Of a stretch of 64,000 nt of DNA, positions 24,613-35,049 are shown in pieces (position 1 is the stretch's first letter; each line of letters begins with the position of its first letter). The stretch is from Selaginella tamariscina (Eukaryota; Streptophyta; Lycopodiopsida; Selaginellales; Selaginellaceae): positions 434,799 to 498,798 of the forward strand of contig PUQB01000146.1 of NCBI GenBank assembly GCA_003024785.1, given 5' to 3'. Below the pieces are notes generated by a model. The model was not told the DNA's origin. It saw only the letters and a list, made by a program, of their open reading frames with translations, and ran no database searches. Made by a program: the position numbers and the translations under genes.

Positions 24613-24818
24613 TGTTACGACCGTATAACGAATCAAAGAATATTCCCCAGAAAGGTATAAGCTAGAATATTCCTAAAGAGCTATACTTAAATCTAAGAGA
24701 ATTAAGGGCACAATATTGGAAGCCTTTTTGGAGAGCAGCGTGTGGTGACTAGAGACAGCTCGGGGGAGGTTGGGTGGTTTTGTGAGGGTCTCTAGTTTGT
24801 ACGTAGTGGTGCCTAACA
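24613..24818 (+). repeat. G1b 3' LTR
   Basis: 206 bp, TGTTACGACC to GCCTAACA, preceded by GGGGGAGGAT. Confidence 0.9.
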
Positions 24819-24839
24819 ATTTGAATAGTAAAACCATGT

Positions 24840-27300
24840 TCTAAGTCAAAAAAGGTGAATTCATGCATTCATGGCAGGCAGCTAGTCGGCTGAGCACACG
24901 AACACAATTAATTGCAGGTTTGCGAATCACAAGCCATGATAGGTTTTGAGTTTGAAACTAGCCCCCAATGATTTCCTTTTTTCTATCTTCCCACTCAAAA
25001 GGTTCAGTGAGTAGGATTTTTGTTGACTGCCATGAAGAAAGGAGTTATTTGGTCTTCAATTTGGAGCATGGATCTCAAAAGTAGCACGATTGAAGAGGTA
25101 GACAAGTCGTTGCAGTCCCATTTTGGAGATGTTAGGATCAACTTCAAAACCCTTGCGCATGAGGAAAAGATTAATGATCATGGCCTCTTGGGTTTGACAT
25201 TTGACGCCTGGGTGATTCTTGGATGCAAGTGCAGCACTGTGCAAGGTATTGTTCATTTTGTGTAGACAAGTTCCATGAGCCCAGATCATTTTATTCCCCA
25301 GGATGGAGCAAGGCAATGTTCCCTGTCAAAGTTAGCACCAAAGCTCCATTGTGTTGTGCATTCATCGAGTGGTACCACTTTAGGCAGCAGTTTGAGCATG
25401 AAGAGGCATGCACAAAAAGGCACATAGAAGCACACATGAGCATCACTTTTGAAACTCCAACGCTAGAAGTGAAGGAAGATAAACTTGTCTCAACAAAGGA
25501 GATACATACCCAAGTGAAGTAGGATTTTCCAAACTACTAGGTTGTGAAGTTCAAAGGATGAGATAATGAACCATTTGTATGGTGCAAAATATTCAACTGA
25601 AACAAGGCTTAATGCAGAAAAGGAAATAAGCCACAAACTTACAAGCATGTGGCACACCATTACATGTAAAAAGGCAATTCTTAGATTGCAAGGAAGATTG
25701 GAAAGGTGGTATGAGTGGGGCACCACAACGGTGGATTTTTTGTCATATGGATGGAAGTTGAATCCCTCCAACATGGATTTCTTCATCAACTTCACTTTCC
25801 TAAACCAATTGCGTTCAAGGAAGTGAAGGTACATTTTTTCTTTTATTCTTTTATTATTTGACTTTTTGTTGTATTGGAGTTTTTGTAGGTTGGTACAACA
25901 ATGGTTTTGAGGAAATTCTTATTAGATGGTCACCCTTACCAAATGTTGCAATTGAAAGTTGTCACCAAGGTCGATAAATTGGAGAACAAGCATTTGCCAT
26001 TCCAATTGGGCACACCTGCCTTAGAAAATGATCATCCAACCTAGACTTTGCAAGTAAAAGTGGATGTAAGTTTCAATTTTCTTTGCGTATAGCTCTTAAA
26101 TTTTTTTTTATTGGTGGCTACAAGATGTTCTTTGTTGGCCAACAAAGGTATGTGATGAGGAGGAGGACTTGGAATGCACAAAGGATAAAGATCAAAGCCC
26201 TAGGCCATCCCCAACACCATCAAAACCAGCAAAGTGCTTGAAAGCAGTCTTGGTATGTATTATGATTTTTGCACTTATGATAACAATATCCCAGTTCTCC
26301 CAACTATGTTAAAAGAGTGTGCAGGTAGTGGCTAAGTCCGGTTAGAGCAACCACGAGCCATTTGAACAGCTGAATTCCAAGGACCAAGTTCAACTCTTAG
26401 CTTATGAGGGGGTACTCACATATGAGTTTTGTTTGTTAATTTTTACTAAAGATTTTTTTCAAGACACAGGAAGCTATTGCTAGCAACAACAGTGGAAATG
26501 AAGAATCTGATGATGAACAAAATCTAGGGATCATAATCCTGGTGAGATTGCTAGTATGGAAGTAGAGACACATCAATTAGAGACAACTACCGGTAGCCCC
26601 ATGGAGAATACAATGCATGTACATATAGAAGCGAAGGTAAATTCTTGCACTTAAACATTTTCATTATGAACTCCTTGTTTCTGTGTTGTAGGCAGTTGTT
26701 AAAGAAGATGGTGGGGAGGGTGGTCTGACTGTCATGAACAAAAAAAGGATGACGTTCCAATTGTGAATATTGTGCAGGTTAGTTTGTATTTTCTTCATTG
26801 TTGTTTTGTAAATAATGTATTCTATTCATGCAAGCACATAAAGAGGAACTAGCAGAGGAGCCAATTAAGAAGCCAACTTCAAGCCCAACTAAAGAGCCCG
26901 CTTTTGATCCAGCTGATGAGCCAGCTCCTAAGCCTACTAAGGAGTCAGCTTAGTGACAAAGCAATATCACCAAGACCATGTATAAGGATAAGTAGTCAGC
27001 TGTAAGTTTTTGGACTGTAAAATTGCAACCTAGTTAACATTAGAAAAAAAATTTCTCCTAGGTAGCCAAAGTAAATAAAGCAAGTGAAGATGACTACAAG
27101 GTAACAAGTGTTGTGATTTAGGTTCCTGTCTAAAGCCTCACAATTTTATAGGTACCTAAGGATTCAAGGAGCTGGATATGGACTCCCTCAAATTTCTAGC
27201 TAGCATACTTCTTCAACAACTAGCAACCAAATTAAGCCTTGTTTCTATGAAAGTATTTTGTTGTTGCCCACAACTAAAAGGTTGGTTCTAAGGTATTTGT
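24840..27300 (+). pseudogene. Multi-exon gene remnant of unknown family, copy 1
   Basis: Open stretches with exon-like borders run along the plus strand. They are 25020-25265 (DHGLLGLTFDAWVILGCKCS), 25290-25522, 25566-25826 (RLERWYEWGTTTVDFLSYGW), an exon near 25890-26030 (VVTKVDKLENKHLPFQLG) after a TTTTTGTAG acceptor, and an acidic or proline-rich stretch near 26840-26950 with repeated EEP/KEPA-like units. From 25761 on it is duplicated at 42036. I do not recognise the family. Its steady association with the integrase-like gene downstream suggests both may belong to one old transposon. Confidence 0.4.
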
Positions 27301-27744
27301 AGTTGCGGCATCTCAACCTATTTCAAATGGGATTTTGAAGATTCATAATGCAAGTTGGTAGGAGAGGCGGTTTGATTCTTCAATTGTGCACTCCTGAGTA
27401 GTCACATTGTTTTCAGTAACCACTTATGCTACCACTTTAGAAGTCAAAGTAGAAGCCACTATAGGACACTATAATTAGTAGTTTTCAATATGTAATCTTG
27501 AATCTCACTTTTATAAACCGTTTTAAATATTGCAAAGCAGCCTATAATGTAGTTGACATAATATAGCACTTTCAAAAACTCAGAAAAACACTCATTCAAA
27601 CACTATATTTCACACTTTATGAGCCACATTTGGTTGTCACCACAACTTTCCTCTTTCAAAATCCACTTTCATATAGCACTATAAGTAACAATATATTTCC
27701 ACAATAAAGTCCACTATAAAATCCATGTTCTTCCTAATAAGCAT

Positions 27745-28700
27745 TTATATCTTCTTGTACAATGGTATGCTCTTGAGCTTTATTAAAAAAATGAGGCATG
27801 GACAACCATAACAATGTATAACTTCAGCATATCCATATAATACTATTGTGGACTTATTATTTATGTTAACTATGTGACCAACAATGTATTGAGTCGCTCC
27901 ATCGATTATGGCATGCATGTAAACACCCAAGGCACAAATTCACAATAAGTTGCATATATATAGATGTAAAAGAGGCCTTTGAATGTGCTATATACCTCAT
28001 CGTCCATGTGCCATATAACATATCTTGGAATTCTTTTAAGGACTTCATTATTGCAGTGATTCTTTTAATATCAACCTCATTGAAGATGCAATCAAATTGT
28101 GGCTTATTCAAAATTCGAAAACTTTGTTTGATAAAATATTATACCCTAGCTAGTCTTGTTCTTTTATAAAGGGATGAATAAAAAAATGAGTAGTGCAATC
28201 ACAAGGATATTCTTATAAAGATACACTCCCTTCTAGTTGAGATTGGTAAACCCTCATCATAAAATCGCTTCTCCACACCCAATGCTTTCATAATGTCCTT
28301 CATTAATTATCCTTCTTTCTTCTTACTATGAACCCAATTAACCAAATTATTTTTTATACTTGAATTCGCACGCCTAAAAAGTCTTTTTTCGGGACAAGCA
28401 ACTCTACCATCCCAAATCATATAATCCAATGTAAGAAAATTATGATCAAATTTTAATATATGTTGATTTTGTGAGATGGACCGTTATTAAATCTTCTTAT
28501 TGTTTATCCAATAAATAAGATCTTCATCTTTAGCAAAATAGCAATGCCTCAGTATTGTTTGTCCACTCTCATACATGTGAATAAGCCAAATCTAAACACA
28601 TAACTTTAAGAATTCCAAATCAAAAAGCTTTTCATGTAATCTCTATGTCAAGTCATAACCGTATTACATATCAATTTAAAATTTATTGTCATCACCCCAC
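27745..28700 (-). pseudogene. rve-like integrase/transposase remnant, copy 1
   Basis: Minus strand. The best-preserved part (28111-27745) carries an IIDGATQYIVGHIVNINNKS segment. It matches the IDG(Y/A)-(S/T)-R...NN pattern that follows the first catalytic aspartate in a family of eukaryotic integrase-core proteins. The upstream part (to about 28700) is frameshifted. The intact-looking equivalent is at 44163-43861. Aspartates of the WHMDD and IIDG motifs are consistent with the first part of a D,D,E core; I do not see the terminal glutamate region. Confidence 0.5.
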
Positions 28701-28980
28701 TTAAACATATTTTAAATTTTCTAGTAAATAGGGTTTATATCGTTCTTCGTACTCCTTCCCTACAATTTGTATTAAATTGAGTTCTTTCTATTAAGTTATA
28801 ATTTATTATATATTTTTGTAGTATTGTAAATAAACTCTCCTAAAGATGTTCAATTATTTGAATTATTTAATGTTTAAAACATTTATTTATTTCTTTAACA
28901 TATTTATATAAATTAAATTTCTTCAATCTTTGTTTAAATGCAAAATTTATCAAGATGGTTGCCAACATGCACACGTGGGA

Positions 28981-30270
28981 GCTCATAAGTCTCTAATGGC
29001 TGTATATGAGAGTTTTAAGTTAGGGTTACATTCTTATGATTTGGCATTTCATTTTTGAAAGATTTTATTTTATTTTTATAAATCTTTAAGAAGAGGTAAA
29101 TTTTAAGTTTATATGATAAATATTCTTTATACACTAGTGCACATGTCCATAGTCGGGGTTAACTAATCTAATTTACATTTTATTATGTACTCAATTGTTA
29201 TTCTTAACTTAAGTGAGTTCATATTTAAGTTAGACCCTTAATGCAATTGTTAAACATAATGAGTTTATCTTTTAAACTCTTAGGTTCATTTATGTCTAGG
29301 TTTAACTATTTAATGACCCTTAACATAATTATTGATTTTATTCTAAGTTAGACCCTTAGTGAGTTTATCGTTAAGCTAGATACTTAACTTAGTTATTGTT
29401 TTTAAATTAATGAATTTATCCTTAAGATTGATTCGTAACCCAATTATTATGATCCTAAAACTTATGCTTGGGCTTAACTATTTAATGATTCTTATTCTTA
29501 TTCATAACATAGTGAGTTTATTTCTAAACTAAACCTTTAACTTAGTTGTTATTCTTAATATAACCATAAGATGAATAGAATATCAATCATTAAATGACAA
29601 GGTTAGAATAATAATCAAATATTGATGATGCGTTTAGAACACAAATACACACAACATGCATATACACAATATAACTTATTATTATCTGTAGCCTAGTGAG
29701 TCTCTTAACCCAATTGTTATTTTTAACTTGGTAAATTTATTTTTAAATTGGACCATTAACATAATGAATTTATCCTAAACTGGATGTTTAAGTTTATCTT
29801 TAAGTTAAACCCTTGAGTTAAAAATAATCATCAAATTGAATTTAAAATAATTATCGATGGAATTTATGATGGCCATTGATGGCGTTTACAAACACATATA
29901 CACACACTAAATCACAGCATGCACGTGGACACTTATACACGTACAGACACTAAATCACAGCATGCACACGACACGTGTACACACACTAAATCAGAGCATG
30001 CACACGTGGACACATATATACACGTACACACACTAAATCACAACATGCACACGTGGACACATATACACACGTACACACACTAAATCATAGCATGCACACG
30101 TGGATGTTCACGTGTCTCTAATTGTTGTTTTAGAGAGTTTTAGGTTAGGGTTACACTCTTATGATTCGGCATTTCATTTTTGACAGAAGTTTTCTTTTTT
30201 TATAAAGCTTTAAGGAGAGGTAATTTTTGAGTTCATATGATAAATATTCTGTATACATGTTTGGATCTTA
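28981..30270. repeat. Irregular tandem repeats between two 130-bp direct repeats
   Basis: A 130-bp segment at about 29008-29145 (TTAGGGTTACATTCTTATGA) recurs at about 30130-30268. Between them lie degenerate units built on TTAGACCCTTAA and GAGTTTATC (29160-29830). Then come five copies of a roughly 45-50-bp unit with ACACACTAAATCACAGCATG and CACGTGGACAC (29890-30105). No gene is seen in this 1.3 kb. Confidence 0.75.
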
Positions 30271-30373
30271 TACTAAAATCAGTGAGCGGCATAATTAAGA
30301 TTAAGAGGGTAATAATTTTAGGGAAATTTGTATATGAAATAAACTTTGATAGATAACAAATAATTTAAATGCA

Positions 30374-31589
30374 GATGTATAAGAGTAGACTGCAGGAGAT
30401 TACACACAAGAAGTTGTGGGCGCGTCCAGTTTACCAGCACGTAAGAGTAGGGCCGTTAAACAATCCTCGGTTTAAGGCTGTTGTTGAAGTCGATGGGTCA
30501 AAATATGAATCTGATCTTGGTACATATATAGAATATATATATATATATATATCATAGCAACTTATATATATATTTGTGTAACAGCTTACCCAAATACATA
30601 TATATACATACATATATATTTTTATTTATGTATACATACATACATACATGTGTGTTATTGAAACAGGATTTGACAATCTCAAGGAAGCCGAGAATGCTGC
30701 TGCAAAAAAAGCTATAGAAGCAAACGGTGAAAGCTCTCAACCACAATCTATGGTAAAGTAAAATAAAAATATAAAGAAAATTTACAAAATTACAAGATTC
30801 AAATATACAAAATTTACAAAGAAAATTTTCAAAAACAATCATATAACACCCAATTGTGCTAGTGTATTAAGCTTTAGAGGGTCATTCTATCTTATTATTG
30901 TTTTATAGTATGCATAAAGAAAGCAAATATTGTTGCAGTAAATATTCTTACACTTGTATTGATTTTATTTATTATTGCATATACTGGGCTAGTGAAGACT
31001 AACTACAACAGTATACTCAGGAAAATGGTCTTCGACGTCCAGTGTATTCAGTATTGAAGCTGCCATAAAAAATCCTCCAATGTACACTGGGACAGTGGAG
31101 ATTAATGGATTCAAGTACATTGGAAGCTATGCAACAAGCAAAAACAAGCTGAAATTGGTGCAGCAAGAGTTGCTATGATCTGCATAGAACAGGATCAAAG
31201 TAAGTTTCACATGATTAGTTTTTCTCAGTTAATCTATGTAAATTATTATAATTTAGGTATACGAGAAAATCTGAAGAAGAAGAAGAAGAGAAGAATTCAT
31301 CAAGAGTTGAGGCATGGTAAAAATTGTGATAGAAGTAAATTTAAGTAGAATCTCTTTGGATGTTGTGACATGTTTGTTAACAGGTACTACAAGAACCAAG
31401 GTACAGAAAACAGATGCAGATAATAATTCAAAACAAGCACGAGGATATGCTAATGCTAATTTACGAGAGATTCCACGCCAGCAACAACGTGCACAAATGT
31501 ATCCTCCTAGTGTTTTCCCTCCTGCTCCATATGGTTACTATCCTCATTCTGGGTCGTACACTCCACCTCAGCCACATTATTATTTTTAA
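30374..31589 (+). pseudogene. DRB/HYL1-like double-stranded-RNA-binding protein gene, frameshifted
   Basis: Five exons with GT-AG borders. Exon 1 is 30374-30519 (MYKSRLQEITHKK, RFKAVVEVDGSKYESDLG). Exon 2 is about 30667-30752 (FDNLKEAENAAAKKAIEANG). Together these make one dsRNA-binding domain of plant DRB type. Exon 3 is about 31012-31197 and holds a second such domain (GTVEINGFKYIGSYATSK, then AEIGAARVAMICIEQDQ), broken by two one-base shifts. Exon 4 is lysine-rich (31260-31315). Exon 5 is 31384-31589, a Pro/Tyr-rich tail ending PQPHYYF. In plants, DRB proteins partner Dicer-like enzymes in small-RNA production. The first domain keeps its residues. The shifts in exon 3 make it a pseudogene unless they are sequence errors. 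It lies between repeats with no visible transposon hallmarks of its own. Confidence 0.75.
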
Positions 31590-31879
31590 TTTTCTTATTT
31601 GTTCTGGGTTTCAATAAAAATATTTTATTTATGAAAATTATATTCATCCCATCAACTCAAAATAAACTCCAAACATTATAAATGATAAGATATGGTTCAT
31701 GAGTTATTCCTAGATTATAACTAACATATTCTACAATCTTACGCACGGTGGGTTGGGTTTGAATTCCGACCAACCAACTAGAAAATTACATAAATGTCTA
31801 TGTAATTTTCTTACCCAAGTTTCTTTACTGCAACTATAATTGCATTATATTTTACTTCACAGTAGATGAAGTCACACTA
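31590..31879. other. Intergenic; nothing recognised
   Basis: Contains an AATAAA (31612) just after the DRB-like stop, a plausible polyadenylation signal. Otherwise no feature. Confidence 0.4.
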
Positions 31880-33010
31880 TGCCACTTCATGGAACACCAC
31901 GATACAGCTCCCCCTATGTACGTATAACACCACCTCGTTTGTGATTTCTTATCATCTAAGTCTCTAGCCCAATCATCCTCAACAAAGCCTTAGACTTTGG
32001 TCCTCCCTCACATACCATATTGCTAAGTCTTTAACAAAGAATTTAAACCATAGGATACCAATGCTTAAGTCCAGGTTTTAACATGTACCTCCTCACATTA
32101 ACAACATAAGCTAAAATATCAACCACAACATACCAATGTTTAAGTTCATGTTTTAACATGTACCTCCTCAATGGCAACATAAGCTAAAATATCAAGATGA
32201 TTAGAATTTGCTAAATACATTAAGGCTCCTACGGTTTATCAAACATCTCGCATCTTGGTGCCAAACTCTTAGAGAGTTCAAATTTGGAGTTCTACACTAC
32301 ATGTGTATGGACAATCCGTATAAAATATGTTGAACAAACCTGTCTAATATAGTATCTATATATTTTCTTTGATGCAAATATATAATATGCTCATATTTAT
32401 TACTTAATATTTTCAATCTTAAACAATATGTAAGTTTACTTAAATATGAATGAAATTTTAAACCCACTTACAAGTTTAAATTTGATGTTTTGGAGAATAT
32501 TCTTAGTGGCAGCAAGAATGAGATCATTTACGTATATGATAATTATGCATATAAAAGATGTGTTTCTAAATATATATGAAATGTGTGTACTTTGCCATAT
32601 ATAAATCTATTTAACTTATAAATAAGATACTCTTGATCCTCAATCTTAAAAATATATGGTTGTTTCCTATGTAAGTTAACCATTTTAAAATGCATTTTCA
32701 CATACATTGATGAAGTTTCAAATTTAACTTTGTTGCAATTGCAAGTATAATCAAAATAAAATTAATTTTGCAATAAGAAAAAAATTTATGTATAATCAAA
32801 CTCCTTTGTCACAAATAAGCTTTAAACTTGTTGATACTTATCGTCACAATACTTAGGACTTTGTACACCCATTTGCAAGTGATCACATTTCTCCCATTTG
32901 GCAACATTGTATAAACTTAATTTGATTTGCCATCTAGACATCAAATTCATCTTGCATAGCAACGTGCCACATATCCACTAAGTGTTTTATGTAAAGTTTC
33001 TAACTCATTT
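31880..33010 (-). pseudogene. Ty1/copia reverse transcriptase-RNase H remnant
   Basis: Minus strand, degenerate. Near 32990 there is an AMQDEFD segment followed by a KWVFK-like region. Near 32540 IIIIYVNDLILAATKN aligns to the copia YVDD motif with one D changed to N. Near 32370 LHQRKYIDTILDRF is seen, and near 32220 VGALMYLANSNHLDILAYV. Near 31960 GFVEDDWARDLDDKKSQTR and GAVSWCSMKWHSVTSSTVK correspond to copia RNase H. No LTRs are recognised. Confidence 0.8.
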
Positions 33011-33728
33011 ACAACATATTAGTTAAATTAAAAGTAAAATTGAAGGTAATCTTGTTATTCTTTTAACGATAGCTCTAACTTGTATTGTCAAGCACAACTC
33101 TTTATTGTGCTGCCTCAACTTACAAACTTTTCCTACCCTTAATAGTTTCAAATTCGTATTTGGGAGGTCTTATTAAAGTGAACGTTCCAAGTGTCAAAGG
33201 TTGAGGCATGTCTCCAACCTCCTCCTCCACATCAAATTAAGAGTAACACTCATATCTAAGGCATATTTGTGTCTTTGTCCAAGTATGGGTGTGGAATCTT
33301 AGTTGACAGTTCTTTTTACGAAGTTTCTAAGAGTTCATAAAGGGGTTCTAGAGTGGCATATGTGAGTCACATTGTGGCATTAAGTGTAACTCTTGAATTT
33401 AGGAGCTATGGTGAGATATCCACATCTTGAAAAATAGTGTGACATGAAAATGTGACACTAGATTAAATGGCACACGATAACGCTTGAAGCACACCTTTGA
33501 GATTGCCTCATGGGCTTAATGTCAAGGAGTTGAATACTTTAACAAGAAGCGTGCTTGTGCTCACATCAAGGTATCATTTGCTCAAGGTCCGCTCGAGGGA
33601 GGTTAGATCTCATAATTGGATGTGTTATTGGCACACTCGGTTGGAGGGGAGGTGTTCTACTTGGATTAAGGATTAAATGACCTAATCTCATTAGCAACAT
33701 CCCATTCATGAGACAATCACAAGGTCGT
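33011..33728. other. No recognisable gene
   Basis: About 700 bp between the copia remnant and the chromovirus LTR. No domain, repeat or RNA gene is recognised. It could be a decayed 5' part of the copia element. Confidence 0.4.
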
Positions 33729-34022
33729 TGTGACAATTAACTTCATCACATAAATACATATACGAATATGAATATGGATAAGGATACAAATAAGTATATA
33801 GATAAGGATCATTAAAATTAACCAAGTTCAAGATAAGATATGAATATGGATAAGGGTCACTAAAATTAGCTAAGTCTAGATTTGCTCCTTATAGTAGTAT
33901 ATAAGGGTAAACATGATCAGTGAAACATCCGATTTAAAGCTAGTTTAAGAGCTAAGCCTCTTGTCTTGTTTTGATATTTATAATTCAATTTGTTTCATTT
34001 CTTTTCGGCTTGGTTTTTGACA
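33729..34022 (+). repeat. G2b 5' LTR
   Basis: Starts TGTGACAATTAAC and ends GGTTTTTGACA. It contains GATA-rich units and TATATAAGGGTAAACATGATC, shared with 38482-38801. Confidence 0.75.
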
Positions 34023-34405
34023 GTTTAAACAGGAATACTTTCATTCCTTGGTTTTGAGCTTTATAACTTAAGAATCAACGGTTACAATAGGATCTACAAT
34101 GAATCATTCTATCATGGGTTTTAGAACCAAAAGTCAACCTACCAACCAAGTTTGATAGCTCAAGATCACAATTTTGGGATTTCATGAATCAAGTTCAGAT
34201 GGTCTTTTAATTACACCACACTGATACCTTATGGCTATAGCATATCACTAGTGCAGCTTTTGAAATCATGGGCTATGTTTTTGTAAGCCTTTGAAGCTAC
34301 CTTCGGCAATCTTGACCATGAATGCATTGTGGTAATCAAGTTTTAACAACTATGGCAAGGTTCTTATGCAGCATCCAAATATGCTTTTGATTTTTTATTA
34401 CTTTC

Positions 34406-34606
34406 ATGCAACAATGGGAGGACATTGCCCTCCGTGATCAATTTAGGGAAGGTCTTTATGATGATGTCAAGGATCTCCTACTGACTCTCAAGGACCCAAA
34501 TTCTATGGACAAAGCTATTGCTCATGCAATTTGTTACGACATTGATTTTTTGAGCGACGTCAAGAGAAATGTTCTTGACAAATATTTTGACTATGAGGAC
34601 CACTAA
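34406..34606 (+). pseudogene. G2b gag remnant
   Basis: Reads LRDQFREGLYDDVKDLLLTL followed by LKDPNSMDKAIAHAICYDIDF, similar to the Retrotrans_gag region of plant gypsy elements. The surrounding gag sequence is too damaged to follow. Confidence 0.65.
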
Positions 34607-35049
34607 ACACAAGTTGTGCGACAATGACATCTTTAAGCAAACTTATGTTTATACTGTGTAAAGACAAACACTGAATTGCTAGGTGCCCAAATCGATAATG
34701 AATTCAAGCTAAGTGGTGGATGGTCCCTCGGCTGAATTAGGAAATGAGGAGGTCTAGTCTAAAAGGAGCATTCTAATTGGACTATTGCAAATCTGCTCCA
34801 AATATCTCTTCCTCGATGGTTGTTCTACATGTCATCCCAGCAACAAACCAGCAAGCCCTTTTCTTCATTCGATTATTATCTCGACATTTAACGTTATTCA
34901 AGTTAATGTAGTAGCTCTACTGGATGTGTGTAACTAACAACTTGACTGACTGCCTTTTCGTCCAACAATATATAAAGCTTTGTTTGCATTCTGATTCAAT
35001 TAAGTTGATAATTCTAATGGAAGACCAATGACATTCTGGCGATATTACT

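Larger units (their letters stand above)
21171..24818 (+). mobile_element. Short Ty3/gypsy element G1b, non-autonomous
   Basis: Sister of G1a: LTRs 21171-21378 and 24613-24818, primer site TTGGCATCGGAGG at 21380, purine tract GGGGGAGGAT before the 3' LTR. The two LTRs are very similar to each other, so it is younger than G1a. It lacks gag and the integrase core at the same junctions as G1a, and it also lost about 72 bp of reverse transcriptase at 22700. The flanks are an inverted repeat rather than a direct target duplication (see findings). Confidence 0.88.
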
